Assembly: GCA_025716855.1 (NCBI GenBank)
Contig: JAIXMQ010000065.1
Span: forward strand, 1 to 64,000
Length of the DNA stretch: 64,000 bases
Reading direction: 5' to 3'
Source: Pilaira anomala
Lineage: Eukaryota > Mucoromycota > Mucoromycetes > Mucorales > Mucoraceae
The notes below the pieces were generated by a model. The model ran no database searches. It had not been told where the DNA came from and saw nothing but the letters and a program-made list of their open reading frames with translations. A program made the translations under genes and the position numbers. Each line of letters starts with the position of its first letter. The stretch's first letter is position 1. Positions 1 to 12,828 of this stretch are shown one piece after another.

Positions 1-377
1 CTTATAACACCAATTTCACAACTGTTACTACTTTTAAACTCCTGTTCTACTATACTTTCTAATACTATTCAATAGATTTTATACTTAGTTAATGGTTATC
101 ATGTTTCCAGCTCAACTACAAAACTAATACAAATAAAGACAATATATGTAAAGAATCTCTTTTTCTGCAGCAGAATCTACTATCTACTTTTAAATAGCTT
201 TTGAATTGATCAAGATAACCTGCTTTTGACTTTCACAATCTTTTTTCTTTTTTTTTTGAATTTCAAAAAAAAGCTTAAATTTAATATTTTTTACAAGGAA
301 TTTTACAGAAAAAATAAATAAATAGGAATAATTAGAGTAAATAAATTTAGTTTTTGATGGTATTAAGCATTTCTTTA
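1..377. other. 3' flank of the formin gene
   Basis: AT-rich sequence downstream of the formin stop codon at 378. I see no coding frame with splice support, no RNA gene and no repeat beyond short A/T runs. It probably holds the formin 3' UTR. Confidence 0.5.
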
Positions 378-3300
378 TCAATCTTCCAAGGCAAGATTTT
401 TTAATAAATCAGCTGCAGATAATTCAACAGGAGATTCTTCACCATCTGGTTGTTCTCTTCTCTTATGTTTTCTGCTACGACGTCTTGTGGTACGTACTTC
501 ATCATCTCCAGTCCTCAACTTATCCAACAGATTATCCATCATATTTCGATCGTTTTCACCTTTACTATCATGATCAGTACTGATTCCTTGTACGGATTCT
601 CTCTTTTCTTTCAATGCAGCTTCTGCCTTCTCCTTCTTGAGTCTCAAACGTTCCTTTCTCTCTTCATCGTCTCGCTTACGCTTTTCATCACGTTCTTGCT
701 TCAATACCATCTTTTCTTCTGCTACAGTAGCTTCTTTCCATGTCACAACAAATCGAGCAAATGTACCAAAGAAGTCATCAGGTCGCATCACCTTTGGATT
801 TTCTCCATAATAAGTCATAACATCCTTGTACTTGGCATCCATATTGATATACAATGTTTGAAGATCTTCGAATCGACTTGAAGCAGTCTCATTATATGCA
901 GTCATAACTTCACGGAATCTATCCTTAGGATCCAGTTCGACATCTTCAGGCTGCCATTTAGTACCCAACTCTAAGGCTAACTCCTTGAGATCCTTTCTCA
1001 TTTCGGTATACTGTTGAACCATATCGTTCAAACTAGCTGTGATACGGGCCGCTTGTTCAATATCCTTGAGATCGTCCAAGAAGGTTAATAACTTGGGAAA
1101 TTGACGTCGAATGACACCAGTCAATACATGCAACAACGTAAGAGAAGTAATATTGGCTTTAGTATCAATTAACTTATTGATACTGGTGATACGCATACCA
1201 AACGCACCACCTTGTAGACTTGATGCGTTCATAAAGTTACCAAGCATTAAGATAAGGCAAAGTAATTGTTTCAATGCCTTTGAATTTTTGAGTGCATCTG
1301 CTACATTCAAGACAATACCCATATTTTTTTCAAGTTGATCAAACTTTTCCCAGAATTGAGCTCTAATAAGCATACAATGAATACGATCTTCGTAACGATA
1401 CATTTTATACATCTATAAAATTATAAGTTATTTCTTCATTGTGCAAGTCATCTAGTCTTTTTATATATATATATATATATATACCTCTATGATAAATTGT
1501 TCTGGGATATCTAATTCATCGCAATCTTCAGCGGGACCAGCTTGATACTTTTTCATCAACTTGAGATCATCATCTTTAGTAGGAACAAACATCTTCAAAT
1601 TACTCAAGAAAGTGTCGGTACAAAGTTCCTCATCGAATTGCATAATATGAATACGGACTTCTTCAAAATTCTCAAATGTTTTACAACGAGGAAGTACAGC
1701 CAAATCTGATTTTTTTTTTTAAAAAAAAAGGATCATTTAGAATTAAAATACATAAATGCATGTCCCAAATGAACTTACTAATATTTCTAGACTTTTCTTT
1801 GGACAAGAACTTGACAGCATCCTTCTTTTCTGCTACCTTAGCCTTCAACTTCTTTTCAAAAAAGGTATTAATCTTTGCAGGGAATAAGGTTTCAATCTTT
1901 TCAAATACACCATGTTTATCTAAATCATCTTCAATCTCATTTTCGTCTATATCTTCTAGTTTCCAAATCGTCTTATCAACTCCACGTGCGTCTAATTTTT
2001 GCCATTGCAAGTTCTTGAGTTGAATTTGCGGGTAATGTCTTAATTGTTTACGTAAGGGTCCAGTAGGTACAGGCGGTCCTGCAGGTCCTCGACGGCCTCC
2101 CGGAGGTGGTGGAGGTGGTGGTGCACCAGGTCCGCCAGGTGCTATATATATATATATATATAAATTTGTCAGCATCTGGTCGTTATATTTTTAGTACAAT
2201 ATGTCTACTTACGGGGTGGAGGTGGAGGTCCGCCTGGTGCTATAATAAAATAGAAAAAAAAATATGAACATAAGATACTCACATTTCAAATTATTTATAC
2301 TTACGTGGTGGAGGTGGAGGTGGTCCTCCAGGTACTCCAGGTGCTATAAATGGATAAAAAAAAAGTTTGCATAAATGTTTGTGAAAAAAAAAACTCATAG
2401 CTTACGCTACTTACGAGGAGGGGGAGGAGGTGGTGACATACCTAGTCTGCCAGGTGCTACAAAATACACATCAATACTTTTATTCAAATACACAAAAGTG
2501 TACATTATACTTACGTGGAGGTGGTGGCGGAGGAGCCATACTTCCTGGCGCTAATAATAAAAAACGATATCTGTAAGTAAAATATACTATGTCCTATTGT
2601 TCTTCGAGTACTTACTTGGTGGAGGTGGAGGAGGAGGTGGAGGAGGTGGTCCACCTGGCACTCCTGGTGCTAGAATAAATAATACAAATTAAAAACATAT
2701 TCTAGTCTTTTTTGTTTTTAATTTACTCACTTGGTGGTGGCGGTGGCGGTGGGGGAGGGGGTGGTGATCCAGCAGATGCTCCAGGCATAGGAGGTGGGGG
2801 AGGAGGTGGTGGTATATTGGTATCCAAAGTATTTTCTTCGTTTTCTGGTACATCAGAAGTAGTTTCTTCGTCATCTTCAGTACGTTGAGGTTGTTTGTGA
2901 TGGTTAGGTAAAGGAGAAGAAGGAGGGTGCTCTGTGCCAGGCACAATAAATCCTCCAGCACCCATATCATGTTGTTCGTTTACATTTAATCCTGGTAATG
3001 GTTTAATTGATCCAGACTTTCTATTTGACATTTTCCATTGATCGTTTACAACAATAGGGTTAGCAGCAGAAGAAACGATATTAGCAAGTACAATATCATC
3101 ATCATCAGATGCCTCTTCAGCAGCGTCCGTCTTTTCACGAAGTTTCTCTTGTAACATGGCAATTGTTTTGTTGGATTGTTGCTGTAATGCACGTAAAGCA
3201 AGGTTTTCCATCTTGTAATTTCTACCACCTACAGCAGTTTCTGCCTTGGATTGTCTTAATGTATCTATTTGTGATCGAAGTTCTCTGTTCTCGGCTTCTA

Positions 3301-5394
3301 AATTAATAGCTTTTTCTCTATCAAGTTCAGCATCTTTTGCAAGCTCCTGTAGACGATCTAGTTCGTCAAATCGAGCTACCATATTATTAACAGAAATACC
3401 AAATGCAGAAGCACCAAGTTCACCAGCAGTAATACTGTCTCTACGATCCATTACTATATTTGAAACAATTTCACTAATTGCTTGATGATAATGTGTTCTA
3501 TATATAAAAAAAAAAGATTGTTATTTATAGCTATCCTGGAATCACATTAATAGATATATACTTTTTATCAGGTTCGCCTTTAATTAATAGCATACTTCTG
3601 AAAGTTTGAAGTAAATACTCAACTGCTTCAGGTGCGTCTGCTAAATTTTCAAGAATGAGATCTAAAAGTTCGTTGGGTTGAGAAATATCACTGTATAAAG
3701 AAATTTCGTCACCAAATGCTTCATCTAGATCATTTTCAGCTCTTCTACGATATTTTTCCATTTGATCATATAAAACTGAATCATCTAATCTTTCTAGTTT
3801 TGAAAAAATACGATCTAATCCAGATGATTTGAATTGACTACGCAAGTAAACCCGATCAGTCACTTCAGTTGGTATATGAGCAAGTGCATTGATTAAACTA
3901 ATGTTGGATAGCTTTTATAGATATAAAAAAATAAGTATATATATTATGTGTTCAAATGTTAAATTATTCAACTTACTGCATATTCGACTAAATGACTGTT
4001 GGGTGGAACATAAACACCTAATTTGTTGAAATCGTCTACAGAACCTGATCTACTAATTTTACGTGTTCCATCCAAAGTATTTTCAAAATTCTTTAACCAA
4101 GAATCAAAAATACCGAAATCCTGTCGATGTTTTCTTAGTGCTTCAAAACCTTGCATAACAATTGTATGACCTAGCGGCACATCGCAATGGCACATGAACA
4201 ATAAAATATCACATATGATCTTTCTAGATTGCCATTGGGGACAAATAATTGAAAATACAAAAGAGTGAATGTATTCTGGATTCATGATTGCTTCACGAGC
4301 ACCCCACTATTTATAAAAAAAATCATTTAGTTGTGCTTCTTCTTTCAAATACGAGTTTTAATAACTCGACTTACTCTAGCGTTAATCAACACTTTGATAC
4401 ATTTAATCAGACCATATTCTAACTCTAATGCTTGTCCTTTTCTATTTTATAGTATAAAGAAGTTTATAATTTATTTTATCATGCACTTTTTTTTTTTTTT
4501 TTTTTTTTTTTTACCTTTCGTTATCAGGTTTCTTATTTAAATAAGATAATCCGGTTGATATAGTACGAAGACCTTTTAAATCTGTAAATCGAATAACCCA
4601 ACTAAAAAAAAAGAGAGATAAATTAGTTTAAATCAATTAGTTGTGACAACAACAAGGTATTTACTCTACTGGTCGAGTTCTTAAACTCACAGCTAAATTA
4701 TCTGCCAAGGCTGGTGTAACCGCTCTTAAATCAGCTTCCATGAACTTTCTTATGTAGAATTCAGGTGAGTTCTTATCAGAGGCAGAAGCACCTTCATAAG
4801 CAACTGAGGTAGAAGTACCAGGTGATACTGTACTTGTGCTGCTTGATGCTGAAGGTTGAATAGCTTCTGATACACGACGCCCTGCTGGGGCTAAATGACT
4901 GCTTCTGTTCGAGTGTCGCTCAACTACTCTTGCAGTGGAATCTCTTGTTGCAGACCACATTTCACCAGCTAAATCAGACAAGACGTTGATCAAAGGTGGT
5001 GCATCGTCATCCGCTTCACCAACAGCAGGTGGTCTTCTACCTGATACTGATAATTCTGCTTTACGGTCCTGACAAATCATAGACCACTGTGTTTTGGGGT
5101 CAACTGTTTCACTTAGTGCTTTTCGTTTCGTTTCGTCTAAACCTCTTCGAGCCTATATTATAATATATGAGTTTTTTTGTTCAAAAAAAAAGTGTATATA
5201 TATTATTTTAAATTTTTTACCAGCATTTGGTCAAATAACTCGTGTATTTTATCATCGCTTTCTGGTGGTTCTTCATGTGAGGAATCAAAGGTGCCTTGAC
5301 TTCTTCTAGAAGAACTATCCATCGAAGAACGAGGAGAAGTCGCTCCGTTATATCCTGATTTTTTCTTCTTGAACGATCCTGAAAAAAAAGACAT
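378..5394 (-). CDS. BNI1: Diaphanous-related formin (GBD-FH3-FH1-FH2-DAD)
   Basis: This actin nucleator assembles unbranched filaments at growing tips and is released from autoinhibition by Rho GTPases. Fifteen exons: 5394-5221, 5152-4665, 4601-4515, 4441-4375, 4306-3977, 3911-3562, 3497-2731, 2669-2616, 2550-2515, 2456-2415, 2343-2305, 2239-2213, 2141-1779, 1705-1485, 1412-378. They total 4080 nt, or 1359 aa. Residues ~1-500 carry the GTPase-binding/FH3 region (DWVIRFTDLKGL, WGAREAIMNPEY), followed by a coiled coil. FH1 is roughly 725-840. FH2 starts near 850 (LKNLQWQKLDARGVD) and includes LLCLILMLGNFMNASS. A DAD follows near 1306 (MDNLLDKLRTG plus a basic RRRSRKHKRR stretch). The start ATG is the first in frame with the N-terminal KKKK/Ser-rich segment. 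The symbol is by family resemblance to yeast Bni1/SepA; orthology was not tested. Confidence 0.95.
2213..2669 (-). repeat. Array of five symmetrical FH1 microexons in the formin
   Basis: Five consecutive exons of 54, 36, 42, 39 and 27 nt (2669-2616, 2550-2515, 2456-2415, 2343-2305, 2239-2213) each begin with a split codon, then P-G, and end in a run of prolines. All five are phase 1-1 and multiples of three. Each has its own intron with a GTAAGT donor (minus strand) and an AG acceptor. The following large exon (from 2141) opens with the same unit. The layout looks like repeated duplication of one exon-plus-intron unit, and any unit could be skipped without breaking frame. Confidence 0.9.
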
Positions 5395-5438
5395 TAGGAA
5401 CGAAAAAGAAGAAAGTTGTTAAGATATGTATTAGAAGT

Positions 5439-5472
<34 letters not shown>

Positions 5473-6057
5473 AAAGGGTGTTAAAAAAGAAGGAAACTAT
5501 ATATAAAAAAAACTCTCTTTGTTGAGAAAAAAGGGTTCACAAGAAGGCTCCGCCACACCATGTGATTGGGTTACATGTAATTTCGCACCATTTTGTTCTG
5601 ATCTATCGGGTGTGTACCTGTTTACTGGGAATGCAATATTTCCAAAATTAAAGAGTTAAATATATTCATAATCCTAGTTGATTAGTAGCCACATATTTTA
5701 TTTCTGAACTTTACTCTTCATAAAGTAACTGATACACAATTAAATCGTCGTTTTTTATTTATGATAACAATTGTCTTTTACTCGTTTCTAAAAATACTTA
5801 TTGTACCTAAATCAGTTACCGAAAATCTATCGCTTAAAATAACCAAATAAATAAAACGCCGTTTATTTAGCCCGCTATGATGATGAAAATTTATTGCATC
5901 TTTGTGAAAGCAATGGATTCTTAATGCACTCTTAATTACCGTAGGCTTGTACCAAGAATTCGCTATAGATACGAAATTTCTTAAAAAGATGTATATTTAA
6001 CTATCTCTAAATAGACGAGAAATCATTTATTGAAATATATATGTATATATATTACTT
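5395..6057. other. Formin upstream region / 3' flank of zinc transporter
   Basis: Contains the likely formin promoter and 5' UTR, with T/A homopolymer runs around 5437-5470, and then the 3' flank of the CDF gene. I found no supported gene. Confidence 0.5.
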
Positions 6058-6995
6058 TTACTCTTTCTTGATGATACTAATTGTTAATTCACCTTCATTT
6101 TCATTCACTAAATTTTGCAAAATATTGAAACTTGTTTCAAGTACTTGATCTTCGTGTGCTTCAGGTCTTGTCATGATTTCTAAAGTACCAATACATTTAC
6201 CATAAGAATTTTGCCAAAAATGTACTTTATCTACTGAAATCACATTTGGATTTTGTTGAATCTAATAAAAAATATTCAGCATTAGATATTTTTTTATAAA
6301 GGAAATTTTCTCTCTTTACCATGCGGATATGATGATCAATAGTGGAAACAATAGGATCAGGCATAGTTTGTAATAAAACTTTAGCTAATGCAACAGCAGT
6401 AGGACCACCCAAGTAAAGCATTAATGCAGATTCTACAAACGCAACAAATTTATCCAAAGTAGAAGAAGTCATATTAAACAAGTAGAGTAAGAATACAACC
6501 GAACCTGTCATGACAATTGAAGAAGAGTACTTGTTTCTTTTTAAGCTGTCAATTGGTGTTTCAACATATTCTGCTTGCTTACTTGGGTTTATCACTATAA
6601 AGTAGAGAAAGATGTTAATTCAAGAAGACTGAGAGAAAAATAAAGATAAACATACATTTCATTAAATTTTCGTGGTTTTTTAATTTGAAACAAGAAGCAA
6701 TGGAAGCCCCAATAGAGACCAATAACATGAACAATAAGCCAAATGCGATTGAGCTAATTATAAATTTTAGTCCAGAAATTTTTTAGGGAAAAATTTCTAT
6801 AATTTGTTTATATACCTCTTTTCATGATGGCTTCCACTATGATGATTTTCTAAAAGTAAATGTTCTAAAGATTCTTTTGTAGTATACATGGTACCAAATA
6901 ATAAAAAAATAGTATTTGCAAGTGCAAAAACTAATTCAAAACGTTTCACTCTATAAGAATAAAGTTCTTTTTTTAAAAAAAATCTCTCATATTTT

Positions 6996-7042
<47 letters not shown>

Positions 7043-8015
7043 GAAAGGACGTTTGGTGCTAGTAATTTTGAAACCGGGTTGAATTGAAAGGACACTTGAT
7101 ACAAAGTTATTTAATGTACCAAATGAATCAAACAATACCAAGTACGAAAATCCAACCACGGCTAAAAAAAAATCGACATTAATTACCTATCTCTCTCTAA
7201 ATTCATATCCCCCCCCCCTTTTTTTTTTACCTAAAGATTCACGAGAGGCACCTAAATACCATACAATAATACCCGTTGTAAAATGTGCAATAAAACAAGT
7301 GAATAATGCCTTTTGACTAGGTAATAATGATTCAAAAATACTCGCATAAGATGGTAAAGGCTGGGTATAAACTTGAGGAAAGTTATTGTGGCTATGTCCA
7401 CTATGATCGTGGCCGTGATGGTCGTGGTGGCTGTGACCGCTGTGATCGTGATGATTATGTACGCTATGATTGTGTGCACTATGTCCGTATGCGCTATGAT
7501 CATGATGATTGTGAGCGGTATGATCGTGGTGGCTATGTCCGCTATGGTCGTGGTGGTTAGGTCCGCTATAGTCGTGGTGCGTACTATGATTATGTCCACT
7601 ATGATCATGTCCACTATGGTCATGTCCACTATGATCATGTCCACTATGATCATGTCCGCTATGGTCATGTCCGTTGTGGTCGTGATGAGAGTGATGATGG
7701 TTTTTTTCTTGGTGTGCATGCTTTTCATCTTGAATGACTGGAGCATATGGGTTAGCCATAGGAATCTATACAAGATAAAAAATGAATTTCTTTACTCTAG
7801 AAAACGCTTATTATATGTACCTGATCATGAGGCTCGGATTGAACAACAGCAGAAGCAACGACAGGAGAGGCACGAAGATGAATAGGTGCATTGCTTTGAA
7901 GGGCTAACCCACTACGAGGCTTATTGACGCCTACTTGTAAAGCATCGATAGATTGTTGATGGTTAATCAATGGTGATTGCGGCCTACGTTTCGTGAACTG
8001 TCTTGTTTGGTGCAT
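6058..8015 (-). CDS. ZRG17: CDF-family zinc transporter, Zrg17/ZnT6-like, His-rich N terminus
   Basis: Likely an early-secretory-pathway zinc transporter subunit that in yeast and animals works with a Msc2/ZnT5-type partner. Seven exons: 8015-7821, 7765-7231, 7161-7041, 6950-6816, 6753-6656, 6594-6320, 6261-6058; 1563 nt, 520 aa. Residues 1-65 are a hydrophilic leader. About 75-190 are dominated by GHDHS-type His repeats. Membrane segments follow from about 205 (FTCFIAHFTTGIIVWYLG, YLVLFDSFGTLNNFVSSVL, LVFALANTIFLLFG, GLLFMLLVSIGASIASC, VVFLLYLFNMT). The C-terminal part reads LLQTMPDPIVSTIDHHIR and then a VISVDKVHFW segment, the ZnT6/Zrg17-style cytoplasmic domain. The usual HxxxD pairs in TM2 and TM5 are not evident, as expected for the non-transporting ZnT6/Zrg17 type. 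The start is the ATG at 8015; the in-frame downstream ATG at 7759 is the alternative. Confidence 0.88.
7000..7038. repeat. T39 homopolymer next to an intron donor
   Basis: A run of 39 T on the + strand. On the sense (-) strand it is a poly-A tract directly after the donor GT of the intron following exon 3 of the zinc transporter. Length is likely variable or prone to sequencing error. Confidence 0.85.
7375..7705 (-). repeat. Minisatellite encoding GHDHS/GHSHHDH repeats
   Basis: A 15-nt unit encoding Gly-His-Asp-His-Ser occurs in tandem at 7595-7690, with degenerate His-rich units continuing to about 7375. It lies inside exon 2 of the zinc transporter and keeps the frame throughout. The repeats also leave long, spurious open frames on the opposite strand. 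Confidence 0.9.
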
Positions 8016-9429
8016 TTCTATAACGAATAAAAAGAAGACAAGAAGAAAAAAAGGGGGAGAAGAAAGAAAGGACGACGGGGTACAGTTTATACGTTTGTGA
8101 CGGAGAGTCAATCCAGGTACAAATAACCTCGTTCACCTTTGAATACTCTCCATTGGATGCTTTTTCGGAATTAATTTTCATACACAACAAAACAAAAACC
8201 TCACAATACCAGTCGTTAAAACGCTTCAGGGTATCAACTGGTGGATTAAAAAGAATTGAATAGTGGATTCCAATGGTCAATTTGCGATTAACTACTATCA
8301 TTTTTTATATCTTGACTAACGATCTTTTTATGTTAAAAAAATAAATGTATTACTCATACTGAGCTCTTAGATTTAGATAAACGAACGGCTAATTAGACAC
8401 AAAGATCTTTTCTTTGGTTGTTCTAATAGATACCGTAATCACTGTATCTACGGAAGTTTACACTTAGCTGATATGTTAAAAAGGGAAAAATAATGAAAAG
8501 AAACTAAAAGATAAAATCAACAAAATAGAAGATAAATTGGGCATTCTTCTTGGTAAAAGTCAAACATTTTAATATTTATGTTGTGGTAAATCAAAATTAT
8601 CATACAGCTACATATACAAAAAAAAAAAAATAGATAATTAGTGCTGCAATTATGACAACCATGATACATAGAAAATTTTTAACGATTGTTCCACCCCGCA
8701 TCGAGCTCTTTATGTAACATGAATACATATAATGAACATCAATATATCACTTTAATCTCTAACGTACGAATTTGCCAACACCCGGCCTATTTTGGAATGA
8801 AAAAAAAGATCAATAAACTGTATCTTTCACTTTTAGTTATTGTATGTATATGTTACTTACCATTATGGGAGTTAACTCTTTCGAATAGTATCTTCGTTAC
8901 TGTCCAATCCACTCTTACGATTTACGAAGGAGTAGGTATTTTTTCTAAATTTTTCAGTGTTTTATTCACTGAGTCTAGTCGGTTTGAAAAGTGGGAAGAG
9001 TTTCCTTATAAACAGGATAGTGGATACTCCTGAAATGCCTATTACTAAGGCTGAGAGGTCATCTCTACACTTTGTTGCCTTTTTGTTTTTCACGAACACA
9101 CTTTTCTCTTTTTTTACTATATCATGCCAGCAAACTCATTAATGCCTAATTCAATCATTATGTAAAAGAAAAAAATGTAGACCTTTTTACATCGGCCTTC
9201 TTTCAAGTGCAAATTCTAGTACTTCTAGTTTAGTAAATACGGGTGTTTTATTATCATCGTGTACACCTAGAAAAATCTCAAAATCTAGCCGTTTTTCAAT
9301 CGTTGTTGAGCATATAGGTGATGAACTTACAGCAGCTAATAATGATACTAAAAAAGAAATGCTTGCTGTATCAACTAATTCTATTTCGGGGCCACCACTA
9401 AACCTTTGTCAACAAGACCATTTACCAAA
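8016..9429. other. Upstream of zinc transporter, no supported gene
   Basis: Promoter-proximal sequence for the zinc transporter, then AT-rich DNA. Open frames around 8686-9142 have no recognisable domain or splice pattern. The part after about 9180 may be decayed upstream sequence of the adjacent MULE transposase relic. Confidence 0.4.
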
Positions 9430-10080
9430 CAAATCTTCAGATTAGAAAAAGTATCTTGAATAATAGAGCCCCTGTTCAACATCTGGTCGACAAACTAGCT
9501 GAATCAACTTGTTACCGCTACGAAATGGATGTTGATAACGAAGGAAAACTCAACAAACTATTATTCGCTCATGAGTCTTCCATTGGTTTATTTAACCGCT
9601 ATTCGACTGTACTTGTCATGGACAGTACATACAAGACCAACAAATTTGGCATGCCCTTGTTGGAAATTGATGGTATGACCAACTCTAATGCCACGTTTTT
9701 GTTAGGATGTATTTTCTTGTCCTCAGAGGAACAATCTGCGTATAAATGGGCACTGAGCAAGTGGACAATAATCACTGACGATGAAAAAATTGTTGAATGC
9801 TCGATCTGTCTAAAGGTGTTGTTATCAGGCGAGAGATTCGAGAACAACCTTGTCGGCCTAAAATTTTTGGATACTTTAATGATGGAAAGATACTCCGTTC
9901 TTTTGGATAAAAAGAAGCAGTTATGTAGCCGGCGGGAAAGGAAAGCGAACAAAGAAAAATTTCGAAGAGTTGATAGCAGTATTAGATGAAGAATTTTGCC
10001 GTCAACATGCTTTGTTTGAGCTGAAAGTTGATTTAAAGAACAAAGGGTGCCATGAATTGGCTTTAATATTACCAAGATAA
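9430..10080 (+). pseudogene. MULE-type DDE transposase relic
   Basis: The frame from about 9435 to 9989 encodes a Mutator-like element transposase core. QIRKSILNNRAPVQHLVDKL is followed by the signature VLVMDSTYKTNKFGMPLLEI, which carries the first catalytic aspartate, and then by an FLLGCIFLSSEEQ/AYKWAL stretch. No start codon is placed sensibly. The frame closes at 9989, and later fragments lie in other frames with stops (for example the TAA at 10078-10080), so it is dead. The second and third catalytic residues cannot be identified with confidence. Terminal inverted repeats were not found by eye. Confidence 0.75.
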
Positions 10081-11337
10081 ATTACACCAAGTGTTCTTAA
10101 GGCGAGAGTAATTGGTTTGATTAAAGCTCCAGATTTTCAAGACATGCTAACTACTCGAAATGACTGTTTTAGAGCAGCAGCAAAAGTAGTTAATTTTTGA
10201 TGAGCTTAGTATTGAGGGGTAGAGAAAATGTATGCAAGAATAGTCTTTGCAAGCAGTTTTGCCGGACTCACCACTGTAAGTTCGAATTATCTTATTTAAA
10301 AATGTATAACTGGCATCTTCTAACGTTTTTGTAGCCTGGCTACTATGGCGATGATGTATCAGATGTTGTTTTTCATCTTTCATTGCAATACTTGCCAAGA
10401 GGAAACTTCTGTCAACTCCTTGGGCCGAAGAAGTGAACCAAGAATCTAAGTACTTGATTTTTCGGAATCATACGATAGTCCCCGAAATCGGATATCGGTT
10501 AATCCAACAAGATCTCAATGAAATGGGATATGAAGAAGAAAGTAACGGTTTACAAAACAACATCGTATAAAAGATTATGATGATCTATTAGCAATAGCTA
10601 CAGTTTAACCCATATTAAAATAGACGAAGAAAATTAACTTGAATTTTTTTTTAAAATATTAAAATCTACATAAAATCCGTCCAAATTGTAAAAAGGGGGG
10701 GGGTTGTTTAAGCCTTTATGATTTATGCAGCATTTTGATTTATTAATATAACATTCACAAATGAAGACTACAGGTTCAATGGTAAGATGTATTTCATTTG
10801 ACAATCTGACATATAAAGAATATTATCCAAATCACACTACTTCCAAAAGGTTGAAACATTTTCCATACAGCAGAATATTACAACAAAGCAAATTTTAATA
10901 CATATACATAATAATCTTACATAAAACAATGCAGCAAGAATACTACAGTAGTATATTTGTTAATTAAAAGACTAAATGCAAATAAACTTAATAATAAAAA
11001 AGAATCAATAATGTAAATAAAAATTAATAATGAAAATTATGTTATTTTTTATTCTTTTTATCAATGAAAAGCTATAAAATAACTAATTCGGAGTATGTAT
11101 GATATTGTAATTGACAATAAAAAAGTTTCCCGCATGAAAAAGCAATGAAAAAAGAGATAGAGGCAGCCAGCAGCAGAAATAATTATTTCTTCTCAAAGAT
11201 TTTAATTTCTCTCTTTGTCATATTCTAATAAGTGATTTTATGCGCAAAATATAATCATTAACAATTAAAATACATTAAAAAGTTTCCATGTAAGTTAAAT
11301 GCATATTGAATGTAAAATTCAACCACACATTATTATT
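10081..11337. other. Decayed transposon tail and AT-rich spacer
   Basis: Up to about 10570 there are short coding-like fragments (for example VPEIGYRLIQQDLNEMGYEE near 10480-10540) that could belong to the same dead element or a separate relic. From 10620 to 11337 the sequence is very AT-rich, with one A5G9 run at 10690-10703, and I see nothing further. Confidence 0.4.
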
Positions 11338-12701
11338 TTATTGTTGAAGAGTACCAAACATTTGATTCGAGTTGTCGCCATTTAAAGGCCTCACCTTTCT
11401 CACGCCAGCAAAACCTCTTCTATCACCTTTTGTCATCATAATTTTCCAATTTGCTTTCAAGTTCGATAAGACACGTTCAATTTCTTCATTATGGTCTGGA
11501 GAAGAAGCTAATAAAGAGGTCATTTGTAACATTTTTGCAGCGGTTGCAGCCGGATTTTGAGAGGAACCAAAGTCGGTAAAGAGTTTATTGAATACATCTA
11601 TTTTATAATTTTAGCTTCCATGAGTAATGCAAACCTGTATTTTTTATTTTTTTTACCTTCTAATCGTTTTGTTTGTAATAAAATTACATTGTCTCGAAAA
11701 CTACGTAAGGCCATATTACGAACGTTCCACATCTCTGCTTCATCCGGTGAACGATACCGTACATCGGTTCTTAAAGGCAAGAAGACAGCTTCAAAATAAG
11801 GTAAAGCATAGGTAAAGAAAAATGACCATTGTTCAACCAATCGATCAAGTAATTTCTCGTCAGTGACACCAAACATTTTCGCATTGAGTGTAAACATACC
11901 ATCTCTCAAAAGGGATTCAATGTCTCGATAGAATTTAGGTGTAATCGAATCAGATAAACATCTACGAAGCAATTCGTTCAAGTCCTCTATTGCACCTTGA
12001 ACACCTTCACCATTAAAGAGTGGTAGGACACGAACGCATAGTGTTTGCCAGGCGTCGCCTTGCATTGTATTGGATACGGAATTCATAGGTGTATGAGTGG
12101 GTAAATTTACACTACTAAAACTGTTTTGACGATGGTATTGTTGAAAGTGAGAAGGATTTGTATTAATGGATGGAGCACTACCAGCAGCAGCAGACATGGA
12201 TTGAAAAGACATGTTGCCAGTATTGTTTGCGAAATAAAAATTGGCTGTATTGAGTGTACTAGAGTTTGGGGAAGTTGGGGAAATAACTTCATCTGCTCTT
12301 AGCTGAAATGCAGATTTTTCCATGTCTCTTGTGATTGACTTTGCGTCCAGCGCTGTCAGGGATTTATGTATGGAAGGTGAAGTAATGGGAGAAGTAGGGC
12401 GTTGCGGAGGTTGTGAAATGGATCGGTCCAAGCTGGAAGATGAAGCGTGTTGAGATCGCATACTATGTCTTTTAGTCTGACTACCTCCTCCACTTGGTGG
12501 TGTTCGCATGGTTAAAGTAGTTGCTGAATGAGATCGAGTTGGGTTTGGTGAAGCTGAAGTAGCAGATGGTACTGGAGGAGGAGGGGGTAAAGGTTTATCT
12601 ATATTCGCGGTTAGATCTGTACACATGGATAACGAGGAAGAAGAAGTTGAGCTAGGGGACATGGCATGTGTGTCTTCTATAATGTAATTAGGTGATGACA
12701 T
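11338..12701 (-). CDS. BIT61: TORC2 subunit, HbrB/Bit61/PRR5 family
   Basis: Predicted non-catalytic subunit of TOR complex 2, which controls actin polarity and plasma-membrane homeostasis. Two exons (12701-11657 and 11597-11338) give 1305 nt, 434 aa. Residues 1-210 are low-complexity, Ser/Thr/Pro-rich, with a PLPPPPP stretch and many possible phosphosites. The HbrB domain starts near 215 with CVRVLPLFNGEGVQGAIEDL. It continues with LLRRCLSDSITPKF, LVEQWSFFFTYALPYFEAVFLPL and RNMALRSFRDNVILL, and ends with MLQMTSLLASSPDHNEE in exon 2. The start ATG at 12701 begins MSSPNYIIED. Three-prime of it lies the AT-rich spacer; its 5' end is 127 bp from the 3' end of HRD1, so the two are in tandem. Confidence 0.88.
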
Positions 12702-12828
12702 TATCTAGATGAAAAGAAGTATGTATAAGGTAAAAGGAAGAAAAAGAAGGTAAATCAAAAAAGAAGGGACGTGACTTTTTTTATTTATGGTTGCATTAAT
12801 GGGGGAATGAAATAAAAAAGGAAAGAGA

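Noticed and set aside
7252..7885. Long open frames in other phases and on + across the His repeat
   Set aside because: They are out-of-frame readings of the 15-nt repeat (Ile/Thr- or Val/Met-rich), with no splice logic; the His-rich frame joins properly to the transporter.
8686..9142. Two overlapping + frames with hydrophobic segments
   Set aside because: No domain recognised, overlapping each other, and in a region that grades into transposon relic.
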